A stretch of DNA of 64,000 nucleotides from Flavobacterium psychrophilum. Its GTDB lineage: Bacteria > Bacteroidota > Bacteroidia > Flavobacteriales > Flavobacteriaceae. Numbering within the stretch: position 1 is the first letter of the stretch; every line of letters begins with the position of its first letter. A program made the translations under genes and the position numbers. Below the pieces are notes generated by a model. The model saw only the letters and a program-made list of their open reading frames with translations, did no database searches and was not told the origin of the DNA. This document shows, piece after piece, positions 45,946-54,987 of the stretch. The stretch is from contig CAMCFT010000016.1 of NCBI GenBank assembly GCA_945874225.1, positions 1 to 64,000 on the forward strand, read 5' to 3'.

Positions 45946-47118
45946 ATGAAATTAACAATAACCTTTAAATCCTTCTTTAAAAGTGAAAAAGCAGGTGGAA
46001 TTCTGCTACTTTGTGTAACCATTTTATCACTTTTCCTTGCCAATTCTCCCATTCAAACAGAATATATTCAGTTTTGGTCCACAGAAGTTGGGCATCATTC
46101 TATCACACATTGGATAAACGATGGCTTGATGACGATTTTCTTTCTTTTGATAGGATTGGAGTTAGAACGCGAAATTTATCACGGAGAATTGTCTAGCATC
46201 AAAAATGCGGCTTTGCCTATTTTTGGTGCTTTCGGTGGAATGCTTGTTCCTGCTGGATTATTTTTATTGTTGAATTTTGGAACCATAACCCAAAACGGGG
46301 CGGGAATCCCAATGGCGACTGACATTGCATTTGCCATAGGAATTTTGTCACTTTTAGGAAGTCGTGTTTCCGCTTCCTTGAAAATATTTCTAACCGCATT
46401 AGCCGTCATTGACGATTTAGGAGCCATTATTGTGATTGCCATATTCTACACAACGTCTATTGCTTTTGTAAATTTATTTATTGCTTTAGGCATTATGGGT
46501 GGTTTATTTATTTTAAATCGGATGAAAATTTATAACCTGATTCCCTACCTTATTGGAGGAATTGCAATGTGGTATTTTATGCTAAATTCTGGAGTTCACG
46601 CTACTATTACTGGTGTTTTATTAGCTTTCGTTATTCCTTTTGGTGACGGAAGCAAGAAATCACCTTCCTATATTTTACAACATTTTCTACACAAACCTGT
46701 AGCGTTTATAATCCTGCCTTTGTTTGCTATTGCCAATACTTGCATCGCCATTGATTCAGGCTGGCAAGATGGTTTAACTCATTCAAATTCTATTGGAATT
46801 CTATTGGGACTTGTCATTGGAAAACCTTTGGGAATCTTTCTTTTTTCTTTCTTAGGAGTGAGTTTAGGACTTTGTGCTCTGCCTAAAGATTTGAAATGGA
46901 AAACCATCATTGGCGCAGGAATGTTGGGTGGAATTGGCTTTACAATGTCAATTTTTATTACGCTACTTGCCTTTAAAAATGATGGTTCAGCAGTGATTAC
47001 GTATTCTAAAATTGCTATTTTGATTGCGTCTTTTATTGCAGGAACTATGGGTTTCCTTTGGTTGAAATTCACATTGAAAAACCCTGTTCAGAAAACAATA
47101 ACCGTCCCAAAAGAATAA
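45946..47118 (+). CDS. nhaA: Na+/H+ antiporter NhaA
   Basis: Inner-membrane antiporter exporting Na+ in exchange for protons, 390 residues, with about 11-12 transmembrane helices. It has the paired aspartates of the ion site in LAVIDDLGAIIVIA, the early HWINDGLMTIFFLLIGLELE, the ATDIAFAIGIL helix and the GIGFTMSIFITLLAF region. Length matches the family. ATG 45946 is preceded by repeat DNA. A terminator at 47138-47174 separates it from proC. Confidence 0.96.
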   Translation: MKLTITFKSFFKSEKAGGILLLCVTILSLFLANSPIQTEYIQFWSTEVGHHSITHWINDGLMTIFFLLIGLELEREIYHGELSSIKNAALPIFGAFGGMLVPAGLFLLLNFGTITQNGAGIPMATDIAFAIGILSLLGSRVSASLKIFLTALAVIDDLGAIIVIAIFYTTSIAFVNLFIALGIMGGLFILNRMKIYNLIPYLIGGIAMWYFMLNSGVHATITGVLLAFVIPFGDGSKKSPSYILQHFLHKPVAFIILPLFAIANTCIAIDSGWQDGLTHSNSIGILLGLVIGKPLGIFLFSFLGVSLGLCALPKDLKWKTIIGAGMLGGIGFTMSIFITLLAFKNDGSAVITYSKIAILIASFIAGTMGFLWLKFTLKNPVQKTITVPKE

Positions 47119-47137
47119 TTAGATTTGCAATAAATAC

Positions 47138-47174
47138 AAAAAGGGAATTTAGCAAATACTAAATTCCCTTTTTT
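47138..47174. terminator. Bidirectional terminator between nhaA and proC
   Basis: AAAAAGGGAATTTAG and CTAAATTCCCTTTTT form a 15-bp perfect stem with a short loop between convergent genes. Confidence 0.85.
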
Positions 47175-47192
47175 GGTTTTTTATGAAAATTT

Positions 47193-47969
47193 TTATCCCT
47201 TGATTTGTTTCAAAGAAGTCTTGATTCCTCTAATCAATGACGAACTGAAACCGTGCATTTCCATTTCGTTCAATCCCGCAATGGTACAACCTTGTGGCGT
47301 TGTCACTCTATCAATTAATTGTTCCGGATGTATGTTTTCTTCCATAATCATTTCGGCAGCGCCTTTTACGGTTTGGGCTGAAATAGCCAAAGCTGTTTGC
47401 CAGTCAAATCCTATTTCGATTCCGGCTTGCATCGAAGCGCGAATATAACGCAACGCGAAAGCGGTTCCGCTTGCCGCCAAAACTGTAGCCGCATCCATTA
47501 ATTTTTCATCAATAATAGGTGCCGTTCCTAAGTCTTGGAAGAGAGCTACAATATTTTGTGCATTCTCTTTGTCTTTTTCATTGAAAGCAATACACGTTGC
47601 CGATGCGCCAAATTGAGCCGCAATATTAGGCATGATTCGAATGGCATGATGTGTATCACCAATCTTGTTTTGAAGTGCTTCAATAGACAATCCACTTACT
47701 GCAGAAGAAATTACTTTGTTAGAAATTACAGGAAGAATTTCTGCCAAAACAGTGTTTACCTGATACGGTTTTATGGTCAAAATAATAACGTCTGCTTCTT
47801 GAATGTTATGTTTGTTATCAGTCGAAACAGTTACGCCTAATTTTTCTAAATACAGAATGCTTGAAGTGTTTCTCCTAGTTACAGTTACTTGATTGTTTTT
47901 CGAAAATTTTGCTATTCCTAATGCTATAGAAACGCCTAAGTTTCCGCCGCCGATTATATGTACTTTCAT
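47193..47969 (-). CDS. proC: Pyrroline-5-carboxylate reductase
   Basis: Last step of proline synthesis, NAD(P)H-dependent. The 258 residues start MKVHIIGGGNLGVSIALGIA (Rossmann fold); the middle has ADVIILTIKPYQV and VISSAVSGLSIEAL. The C-terminal dimer region has ASGTAFALRYIRASMQAG and RVTTPQGCTIAGLNEME, matching the conserved VTTPGGTT segment. The gene follows mgtE by 12 bp, so rsmA-mgtE-proC is probably one operon with no obvious functional theme. Confidence 0.95.
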   Translation of the reverse strand: MKVHIIGGGNLGVSIALGIAKFSKNNQVTVTRRNTSSILYLEKLGVTVSTDNKHNIQEADVIILTIKPYQVNTVLAEILPVISNKVISSAVSGLSIEALQNKIGDTHHAIRIMPNIAAQFGASATCIAFNEKDKENAQNIVALFQDLGTAPIIDEKLMDAATVLAASGTAFALRYIRASMQAGIEIGFDWQTALAISAQTVKGAAEMIMEENIHPEQLIDRVTTPQGCTIAGLNEMEMHGFSSSLIRGIKTSLKQIKG

Positions 47970-47981
47970 TTTGTGTGTTTT

Positions 47982-49334
47982 TTAAAATCCTAAAATCAGT
48001 CTCGCTATTGTAAAATAAATAAGAATTCCGCAAATATCATTACTGGTAGTGATAAATGGCCCTGTTGCGAGTGCAGGGTCAATTCCGAATTTATCCAGCA
48101 ATAATGGGACAAATGTCCCGATGAGCGATGCAATAATAATTACCGAAACTAATGCAATAGTAACAATAATTCCAATTATAAATTCAACTTTTAAAAGAAA
48201 ATGACTTCCCAAAAATAAAATGATTGCCAGAATCACTCCATTCAATAAACTCAATGAGACTTCTTTTATCAATCTGTTGAACAATGAACCGCTCAAGGTG
48301 TCGTTCGCCAAACCTTGTACAATAATTGCCGAAGATTGCACACCCACATTTCCTGCCATTGCAGCTATAAGTGGTGTAAAAAAGAATAAATTCCCGTGTT
48401 GCAACATAGCGTCGCCAAACAAACCGAGGACTTTTACAGATATAAACCCTCCCAAAAGCGCTAAAACTAACCAAGGCAAGCGAGCTTTTGTCAACTCCAG
48501 AATACTATCATCCGCTTCAACATCTTGTGAGATACCGGCAGCTAATTGATAATCCTCATTTGCTTCGTCCTTGATTACATCCACGATATCATCGATGGTG
48601 ATTCGGCCAACCAATCGCCCCAATTCATCAATTACAGGAATGGCTTCCAAGTCATATTTTTGCATAATTCGAGCAACCTCAACGTCTTCAGCATCGACAT
48701 TCACCGAATTTAATTTTTTGATATAAACTTCGCTAATTGGCGTTTTTGCTGATGTTGTCAACAAATCCTTGAGCGACAAACGGCCTAATAATCTGTCTTC
48801 ATCATCAACCACATAAATAGAATGTACTCTTGAAATATTTTCGGCCTGGACTCTCATTTGCTTTATGCAAGTGAAAACGTTCCAGTTTTCGTTGACTTTC
48901 ACCAACTCTTTATGCATAATTCCACCCGCAGTATCCTCGTCATAACGCAACAAATCAACAATGTCTTTGGCATGTTCAACATCGTGAAGTTCAGATATTA
49001 CTTTTTGTTTTTTGCTTTGTGAAAGTTCAGCAATAATATCCGCCGCATCATTAGTTTCAAGCTCGTCAAGTTCTTCGGCAATTTCTTTTGGCGAAAGCCT
49101 GCTCAATATATTTTCCCGCAAATCATCTTCTAATTCAAGAAGAATCTCGGCGGTTTTTTCGCTATCTAAAACCTTGAAAATATAAGTTGCTTCATCAAAA
49201 TCGAGCTCATCTAGAATTTCGGCAATATCAGCGTGATGCAAATCATTCAGTAAAACTTCCAATTGCTGGTCGTTTTTACTCTGAATAAGTTGCTCTAATT
49301 CTTGGATTAGATCTTTGCTGATTTTAAACTCCAT
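47982..49334 (-). CDS. mgtE: Magnesium transporter MgtE
   Basis: Inner-membrane Mg2+ channel of 450 residues. The N-terminal superhelical domain (about 5-130: [40 protein letters not shown]) is followed by two CBS domains (135-255: [40 protein letters not shown]) that sense Mg2+. Five transmembrane helices come last ([55 protein letters not shown]). It overlaps rsmA by 11 bp. Confidence 0.96.
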   Translation of the reverse strand: MEFKISKDLIQELEQLIQSKNDQQLEVLLNDLHHADIAEILDELDFDEATYIFKVLDSEKTAEILLELEDDLRENILSRLSPKEIAEELDELETNDAADIIAELSQSKKQKVISELHDVEHAKDIVDLLRYDEDTAGGIMHKELVKVNENWNVFTCIKQMRVQAENISRVHSIYVVDDEDRLLGRLSLKDLLTTSAKTPISEVYIKKLNSVNVDAEDVEVARIMQKYDLEAIPVIDELGRLVGRITIDDIVDVIKDEANEDYQLAAGISQDVEADDSILELTKARLPWLVLALLGGFISVKVLGLFGDAMLQHGNLFFFTPLIAAMAGNVGVQSSAIIVQGLANDTLSGSLFNRLIKEVSLSLLNGVILAIILFLGSHFLLKVEFIIGIIVTIALVSVIIIASLIGTFVPLLLDKFGIDPALATGPFITTSNDICGILIYFTIARLILGF

Positions 49335-50103
49335 CGGCTTCTATTTTTTGTGTAAGTGCTATAAATTGCTCCACATTAAGTTGTTCTGGACGGAGATTAA
49401 AAACTTCGTCTTCCCTTAAACTATCGGACAAATTTAAGGTTTTTAAACTATTTCTCAAGGTTTTTCTGCGTTGCTGGAAAGCAGTTTTGACGACCGTGAA
49501 AAACAGTTTCTCTCCGCAAGGCAAAGTATAATTTTCTTTTCTGCGCAAACGCAAAACTCCTGATTTAACCTTTGGTGGCGGAATAAAAACGTGCTCGTCA
49601 ACAGTGAATAAATATTCGGCATCGTAAAAAGCCTGGACTAAAACCGATAGAATTCCATACGCTTTTGTTCCCTTTTTTTCGCAAATGCGTTCGGCCACTT
49701 CTTTCTGAAACATTCCTGCAAATTCAGGAATTTGGTTGCGATATTCCAATGCTTTGAATACGATTTGTGTGGAAATATTATAAGGAAAATTCCCGATAAT
49801 GGCGAATTGTTTCCCCTCAAAAACTTCATTAATGTTGTATTTCAGGAAATCTTTAGAGATGATTTTATCCTTTAATTTTGGATAATTCTCATCAAGATAT
49901 GTCACCGATTCTGTGTCGATTTCAATAACGTAAGTATTGATTGGTTTTTCCAATAAATACTTGGTCAAAACTCCCATTCCTGGACCTATTTCTAATACAT
50001 CATCGTAACCTTCAAGATTCAATGTGTCGGCAATTGCTTTGGCAATACTTTCGTCTTTTAAGAAATGCTGTCCGAGGTGTTTTTTGGCTTTTACTTTTTC
50101 CAT
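49324..50103 (-). CDS. rsmA: 16S rRNA (adenine(1518)-N6/adenine(1519)-N6)-dimethyltransferase
   Basis: Dimethylates two adenines near the 3' end of 16S rRNA during small-subunit assembly. The 259 residues begin [24 protein letters not shown]-binding motif I is [15 protein letters not shown], the acidic motif is [10 protein letters not shown], and catalytic motif IV is NFPYNIS (usually NLPY). The C-terminal part has [15 protein letters not shown] and [14 protein letters not shown]. Overlap with mgtE suggests translational coupling. Confidence 0.97.
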   Translation of the reverse strand: MEKVKAKKHLGQHFLKDESIAKAIADTLNLEGYDDVLEIGPGMGVLTKYLLEKPINTYVIEIDTESVTYLDENYPKLKDKIISKDFLKYNINEVFEGKQFAIIGNFPYNISTQIVFKALEYRNQIPEFAGMFQKEVAERICEKKGTKAYGILSVLVQAFYDAEYLFTVDEHVFIPPPKVKSGVLRLRRKENYTLPCGEKLFFTVVKTAFQQRRKTLRNSLKTLNLSDSLREDEVFNLRPEQLNVEQFIALTQKIEADGV

Positions 50104-50287
50104 ATTATTTTATTTTGCCACGAAGGCACTAAGGCGCAAAGGTTTTTTGTTTAAATACTGTATTCAAATGGGACACGGATGATACTGATTTTTTACTGAT
50201 GGTCATTTGTTTTTTCTAAATTTAGCATTAAAAAATCTGTGTAAATCCGTTCAATCTGTGGCTAATTATTTTCATACTGAAGCCTTT

Positions 50288-50599
50288 TTAGTGTTCTGAA
50301 ATCAATTCCAGTTCTGTTCTAAATGACAACATTTTGTCTCCAAATAATTGAAGCGCTTCATCACGCAATTTTGGAGCATCTTCTTGATAATATTTTTCCA
50401 AAGTTGCTTTGCTATCGGTTGTATATTGAACAGAATAGGTAGTTCCTCCCATTTCTTCCTCAATTAAAACGCGCACCATTCTTGCCGAAGAAAATTTCCC
50501 TGTGGCCAAAACTTCTGGAATGTGTTTGTGCTGCATCCAAATCATCCATTTTTCGCGGACGCTTTCGTGTATGTTTGTGGTAACGTTGTAAATTATCAT
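50288..50599 (-). CDS. DUF4286 family protein
   Basis: A 103-residue cytosolic protein of the DUF4286 family, widespread in Bacteroidota next to TPR and rsmA genes. It begins MIIYNVTTNIHESVREKWMI and has the pattern HIPEVLATGKFSSARMVRVL, GTTYSVQYTTDS and YYQEDAPKLRDEALQLFG. It looks like a ferredoxin-like alpha/beta fold of dimeric-barrel type, which is inference. It is preceded by the CCCCCTAACCCCCGAAGGGGG-family repeat pair. Function unknown. Confidence 0.82.
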   Translation of the reverse strand: MIIYNVTTNIHESVREKWMIWMQHKHIPEVLATGKFSSARMVRVLIEEEMGGTTYSVQYTTDSKATLEKYYQEDAPKLRDEALQLFGDKMLSFRTELELISEH

Positions 50600-50606
50600 A
50601 TCAGCC

Positions 50607-50729
50607 CCCTAACCCCCGAAGGGGGAATCCTACTAGGGGTAAGTAGGGTTAAAGATTAAATTTATTTTTTATTAACAATTCACCATAAATACCAACTCGA
50701 AATTCCCCCTTCGGGGATTAGGGGGCTAT
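50607..50729. repeat. Inverted pair of class C mini-elements (AGCCCCCTAA family)
   Basis: Copies at 50607-50634 (plus) and 50702-50729 (minus) of an approximately 27-bp GC-rich palindrome with the core CCCCCTAA...CGAAGGGGG flank an AT-rich middle, so the whole is one large inverted repeat. It ends inside the TPR gene at 50718, whose last codons and TAA stop derive from the element. The same sequence occurs in frame inside metG at 60099-60125. Confidence 0.85.
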
Positions 50730-52496
50730 GTCTCCTCGTAATTGTCGGTATTTTTTTCGGGCATCCACAAAGTAAATACTGTCTTGATGATTAAAGATTA
50801 TTTTCTCATAAAGCGGTTTTGCCTTATCCGGTTGTTGTAACTTATTGTTATAAATTTCTGCCGAAAAATATAAAGCTTCGTCAATATAAATTCCGTCGCT
50901 GTGTTGCGTTATGATATTTTGATATTGGCTTAAAGCCAAATTATATTCTCCTTGTTTTTCATAAATTTTACCCAAACGCAACAAAGTTACCGCTTCGATT
51001 TCCTGTCCTTTAAAGCTTTTCAAAATCGACTGAAACTGCGCAATCGCTTCCTGATTCCTGTTTTGATATAACAAATAATCCCCTTTGGCAAACTGTTTCA
51101 ATGCGGTTTGTGTCGAATCAGTAACGGTATTATCGTTGATTAAAAGGAAATATTCCAAAGCATCATTGGCAATCAATTGCGTACTTGCCGATTTCAATTC
51201 CTTGAACTGTTTCAACGCCCAGACAAAATCCCCTTGAAAATAACTGGTTTTGGCGGCTTTCAAACTCGCTTCGTGCGCCACGGCATCATTTTTTAAATTC
51301 TCTTCAATTTGGGAATAATAAATTAATGCCTGATTGAATTTTTCTTCGAAAAGCAAAATATCTGCCAATTCCATTTTGGCCTGAGCCGCTTCATAATCGT
51401 TCAATTGCAACTCGAGTGCTTTCTTAATTACTGCTTTTCCTTCTTCGGGTTTTCGTAAATTGAAAGCCACAAAATGCGACTGAATCAGTTGCAAAGATAG
51501 CGTAAATGGACTTATTTCATATTCAGACAACAAACTGGCTAATTCAGAATTGATGGCGGCAAAATCTTTTTCCTGTGCCTTTCCGATTTTCATATCCAGT
51601 AAATAAGAATTGGCTTGGATAAGCAACTCTAAATCTTTGGTGTTTTCCAATACAAAGCCCAAAATTTCTTTGGCCGCTTCCGTATCATCTTCTTCGATGG
51701 CAAGTTGTCCCAAATTCACGATGCTGGAAAGTGATTCCGGATTGCGTTTGAAGATAGCTTTTTCTTGGATAAAAGCCTTGCCAAACTCTTTTTGTTGTAC
51801 ATAATACCAACTCAAATAATGGTTCCAAAAAACATCTTGGTTCTTTTGAGCTCTTATAATTAGTGCTTTTCGCAAAGTTTCATTGAAGTTATCATCGCCT
51901 TCTTCAAACATAAAACGAGCCAATTGGTTTTGGATTTGTACCGAATTTTGTGGGTTTTCAAAAGCTTCATCAAGGAAAGTAGAAATCATCATTTCGGTGT
52001 TGCCCAATTGTCCGTAAAGCATCGCCATTAGATAATTGAAATTGAAATTGGGTTGCAATGCCGTTGCCGTTTGATAGGATTTCAAGGCATATTCCAACAA
52101 GACTTTTCTCTCGAAAGAATTTGAAATTCCGCCCACTTCATTTGGATTTTTCTTAATTCGGTCGATGGCCTCATCGTAGTATTTTTTGGCGGAAGCCTCA
52201 TTTTTTTGCAATTGAAAATTATAACCCAATTCTACTAAAAGATTGCCTTGTTTGTATTTGTCTAATCGCTCTCTTATGGCTTTTTCGGCAATGTCAAATT
52301 GTTGTAATTGCTGGTAGCAATCAATAGTTCGCTGAAAATATTGGGAGTTCGATGGCTGATTTTTTAATAATTCTACAAAACTTATTTTTGCTTTCTCAAA
52401 ATCGCCTTTGTCGAAATAATACTGCGCCAATTGCTCGTTTTGCGAGAAACAAACCAATGAAAAAAACAGGGTGATATGTAGAAAAAATAGTTTCAT
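50718..52496 (-). CDS. Tetratricopeptide repeat protein, exported
   Basis: A 592-residue periplasmic or outer-membrane-associated TPR protein. The signal peptide is MKLFFLHITLFFSLVCFSQ. Degenerate TPR helices run throughout (AQYYFDKGDFEKAKISFVEL, QEAIAQFQSILKSF, KIYEKQGEYNLALSQYQNI). There is no catalytic domain, so a scaffold role is likely. Two oddities stand out. Its signal-peptide DNA is nearly identical to that of the upstream TlpA-like gene (59-bp direct repeat). Its final residues GDIAP and stop come from a palindromic mini-element. The start overlaps the TlpA-like stop by one base. Confidence 0.85.
   Translation of the reverse strand: MKLFFLHITLFFSLVCFSQNEQLAQYYFDKGDFEKAKISFVELLKNQPSNSQYFQRTIDCYQQLQQFDIAEKAIRERLDKYKQGNLLVELGYNFQLQKNEASAKKYYDEAIDRIKKNPNEVGGISNSFERKVLLEYALKSYQTATALQPNFNFNYLMAMLYGQLGNTEMMISTFLDEAFENPQNSVQIQNQLARFMFEEGDDNFNETLRKALIIRAQKNQDVFWNHYLSWYYVQQKEFGKAFIQEKAIFKRNPESLSSIVNLGQLAIEEDDTEAAKEILGFVLENTKDLELLIQANSYLLDMKIGKAQEKDFAAINSELASLLSEYEISPFTLSLQLIQSHFVAFNLRKPEEGKAVIKKALELQLNDYEAAQAKMELADILLFEEKFNQALIYYSQIEENLKNDAVAHEASLKAAKTSYFQGDFVWALKQFKELKSASTQLIANDALEYFLLINDNTVTDSTQTALKQFAKGDYLLYQNRNQEAIAQFQSILKSFKGQEIEAVTLLRLGKIYEKQGEYNLALSQYQNIITQHSDGIYIDEALYFSAEIYNNKLQQPDKAKPLYEKIIFNHQDSIYFVDARKKYRQLRGDIAP
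52426..52484 (-). repeat. 59-bp direct repeat, copy 1 (in TPR gene signal peptide)
   Basis: Matches 53331-53389 at 58 of 59 positions. It occupies nucleotides 13-71 of the TPR coding sequence, exactly the same in-frame position as copy 2 in the TlpA-like gene. Confidence 0.9.
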
Positions 52497-53401
52497 TAAT
52501 TATCAAATATTTTGGCTAAAAGAAGTTGTAATTCTCGCTTGTTTTTTTCTCCGCCACCTTTCCATTTACCAATAATATTTCCGTTTTTGTCAATTAAAAT
52601 TTTATGTGGAATACCATTTACAAAATAATCTTTCAGAATAGAATCATTATTTTCTAATATCGAAAAATGTCGCCAAGAATCAATTTTCTCTTTCAAAATT
52701 GCTTTTTTCCAAGCCTCTAAATCTTTGTCTTGAGTTATGCTTATAACTTCAAATCCATCGTTGCTGTATTTTTTGTATAATTCTTTTATATAAGGGAGTT
52801 CTTCTCGACAAGGTGCACACCAACTCGCCCAAAAATCTATAAGGATATACTTTTTTTCTTTGTAATCATTTAATGAAAGCTGTTTGTTTTCAATATCCTT
52901 AACTGTAAATTCTGGAGCTCGACTTCCAACTTTACTTTGCTTAAAATAGTTGAGCTGTTTAGCCATTTTTTTTCCGCTATCGCTATTTCTAACTTCTGGA
53001 GATGCATTGGTATAAACTTCTTCAAAATCATCGTAGAAATTTTTCCCGGGTTGCCTTGAAATCTGCTTTTGTACCAATTCTAGACAATAAAGTGAAGATG
53101 GATGTTGTTTTGCATAATCCAGATTAATTTTCAGTTCAGCTATGTCATTTAGGTCCAAAACATCAAATAATTCATCAAATCTAAGCTCTAATTTGCTTTT
53201 AGTTATTGAATCTTTTTCTAATTTAATTTGACTGTCGCACTCCTTCATTAATTTTCTTATTGAATCATTAATTTTGCGAGTGTTGATGTGAAGATTATCC
53301 AATTCTTTTATAATATTGGCTTCATTTTTAGCCAATTGCTCGTTTTGCGAGAAACAAACCAATGAAAAAAACAGGATGATATGTAGAAAGAGTTTTTTCA
53401 T
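52496..53401 (-). CDS. TlpA/ResA-like thiol-disulfide oxidoreductase
   Basis: Periplasmic thioredoxin-fold protein of 301 residues. The signal peptide is MKKLFLHIILFFSLVCFSQ. An N-terminal helical domain of about 130 residues (DUF4369-like position, sequence not matched) precedes an AhpC/TSA-type thioredoxin domain (about 160-295) with APEFTVKDIENKQLSL, the active site FWASWCAPCREELPYIK and the cis-Pro segment GIPHKILIDKNGNI. It probably reduces or isomerises disulfides of exported proteins. Its signal-peptide DNA duplicates that of the downstream TPR gene, and its stop overlaps the TPR start by one base. Confidence 0.88.
   Translation of the reverse strand: MKKLFLHIILFFSLVCFSQNEQLAKNEANIIKELDNLHINTRKINDSIRKLMKECDSQIKLEKDSITKSKLELRFDELFDVLDLNDIAELKINLDYAKQHPSSLYCLELVQKQISRQPGKNFYDDFEEVYTNASPEVRNSDSGKKMAKQLNYFKQSKVGSRAPEFTVKDIENKQLSLNDYKEKKYILIDFWASWCAPCREELPYIKELYKKYSNDGFEVISITQDKDLEAWKKAILKEKIDSWRHFSILENNDSILKDYFVNGIPHKILIDKNGNIIGKWKGGGEKNKRELQLLLAKIFDN
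53331..53389 (-). repeat. 59-bp direct repeat, copy 2 (in TlpA-like gene signal peptide)
   Basis: Second copy of the 59-bp repeat. The two copies are 905 bp apart, the length of the TlpA-like coding sequence less one base, so recombination between them would remove exactly one gene. Confidence 0.9.
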
Positions 53402-53446
53402 TATAAACTTTTTTTCGCTAAAAAGTACTTAATTCGAAGTCATTTA

Positions 53447-53505
53447 ACCGCAAATTCGCAAATTATTTATAATTTAATAAAAATAAAATTTGCGAATTTG
53501 CGGTA
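53447..53505. repeat. Perfect 18-bp palindrome (ACCGCAAATTCGCAAATT)
   Basis: Arms at 53447-53464 and 53488-53505 are exact reverse complements with an AT-only loop, between the TlpA-like and serS genes. A degenerate relative occurs at 60960-61015 after metG. It may double as the serS terminator. Confidence 0.85.
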
Positions 53506-53522
53506 AATAAAACAAGCTAAAT

Positions 53523-54794
53523 TTAATCAATAATATCAAACCCACAATAGCTTCGCAAAACCTCAGGAATTACAATACCTTCCGCGGTTTGATAATTTTC
53601 TAAAATTCCTGCTAAAACTCTTGGCAAAGCCAATGAACTTCCGTTTAAGGTGTGTGCCAATTGGTTTTTTCCGTCTTTGTCTTTGAAACGCAGTTTCAAA
53701 CGATTCGCCTGAAAAGTCTCAAAATTAGAAACCGAACTAATTTCTAACCAACGTTCTTGCGCCGTAGAATACACTTCGAAATCATACGTCAACGCTGATG
53801 TGAAACCCATATCGCCGCCACAAAGACGTAATATTCGATACGGTAATTTCAATTCTTGCAAAATACTTTTTACGTGAGCTACCATTCCTTCCAAAGCTTC
53901 GTAGGATTTGTCAGGATGTTCCACTCGCACAATTTCGACTTTGTCAAACTGGTGCAAACGATTCAATCCTCGAACGTGAGCGCCATAAGAACCGGCTTCC
54001 CGACGGAAACAAGGCGTGTAGGCTGTTGCCAAAACCGGCAATTCGTTTTCGTTAAGAATTACGTCACGAAACAAATTCGTAACGGGAACTTCTGCTGTTG
54101 GAATCAAATATAAATTATCGGTGGCATCGTGGTACATTTGCCCTTCTTTATCCGGCAATTGTCCCGTTCCATAAGCCGAAGCTTCGTTGACCATATGCGG
54201 AACTTGGTATTCTTTGTAACCTGCAGCGGTGTTTTTGTCCAAGAAATAAGAAATCAAAGCACGTTGTAATCTGGCTCCTTTTCCTTTGTAAACTGGAAAT
54301 CCTGCGCCGGTAATTTTGTTTCCTAATTCAAAATCGATGATGTCGTATTTTTTTACCAATTCCCAATGTGGTTGCGCACCTTCGTGCAAAACTGGAATGT
54401 CGCCTTCTTGAAAAACGTTTAGGTTTTCCTCGGGAGTTTTTCCTTCGGGAACAATATCGGCAGGAAGATTTGGTAAAGTGTATAGTTTTTCTGAAAGTTC
54501 TGCAGCAAGTTGGTCAGCAGTTTCGGCTAATGCTTTGCTTTTTTCTTTCAACAGAACCGTTTTTTCTTTAAGAATGGCAGCTTTTGATTTTTCGCCACCT
54601 TTCATCAATTCACCAATGTCTTTGGACAGTTTATTAGATTCGGATAAAATTCCATCCAACTCCACTTGTGTGGCGCGACGTTTTTCATCTAGTTGCACGA
54701 TTTCTTCAACAACACTGGTGGCATCCATATTTCGTTTTGCCAAAGCCTTGATTACTTTTTCCTGATTCTCTCTAATAAATGCGATTTGTAACAT
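53523..54794 (-). CDS. serS: Seryl-tRNA synthetase
   Basis: Charges tRNA-Ser. The 423 residues have an N-terminal long coiled-coil arm that holds the tRNA variable arm (about 30-110, Lys/Glu-rich) and a class II catalytic core: GTGQLPDKEGQMY, motif 2 FRREAGSYG, the EISSVSNFETFQANR region and motif 3 with LALPRVLAGILENYQ. The C-terminus ends IPEVLRSYCGFD. A -7 motif at 54839-54846 lies about 45 bp upstream. Length and motifs are normal. Confidence 0.97.
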   Translation of the reverse strand: MLQIAFIRENQEKVIKALAKRNMDATSVVEEIVQLDEKRRATQVELDGILSESNKLSKDIGELMKGGEKSKAAILKEKTVLLKEKSKALAETADQLAAELSEKLYTLPNLPADIVPEGKTPEENLNVFQEGDIPVLHEGAQPHWELVKKYDIIDFELGNKITGAGFPVYKGKGARLQRALISYFLDKNTAAGYKEYQVPHMVNEASAYGTGQLPDKEGQMYHDATDNLYLIPTAEVPVTNLFRDVILNENELPVLATAYTPCFRREAGSYGAHVRGLNRLHQFDKVEIVRVEHPDKSYEALEGMVAHVKSILQELKLPYRILRLCGGDMGFTSALTYDFEVYSTAQERWLEISSVSNFETFQANRLKLRFKDKDGKNQLAHTLNGSSLALPRVLAGILENYQTAEGIVIPEVLRSYCGFDIID

Positions 54795-54838
54795 AACTTA
54801 ATTTTTTAACTCTTTGTTTGTTTTTCAATATAAGGAAG

Positions 54839-54846
54839 CAAATTTA
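54839..54846 (-). promoter_or_regulatory. -7 motif for serS
   Basis: Minus-strand TAAATTTG gives a predicted leader of about 40 nt before the ATG at 54794. Confidence 0.45.
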
Positions 54847-54987
54847 AGGAAATGTTTTTATAAAAAGGGGGAATCAAAAAGTTAAGAACGATTTAGACGG
54901 TAATGTTGAATTGTGTTTGCTCTTTTTCCTGTATAAAAGATTGCATTTCTGATAGATTACTTATTTTTACCATAAATTTTTTAGTCT

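Noticed and set aside
45728..45949. 73-codon plus-strand frame upstream of nhaA
   Set aside because: It runs through the ACACAGAT dispersed repeat and its GC-rich insert; the peptide is repeat-derived and it overlaps the nhaA start.
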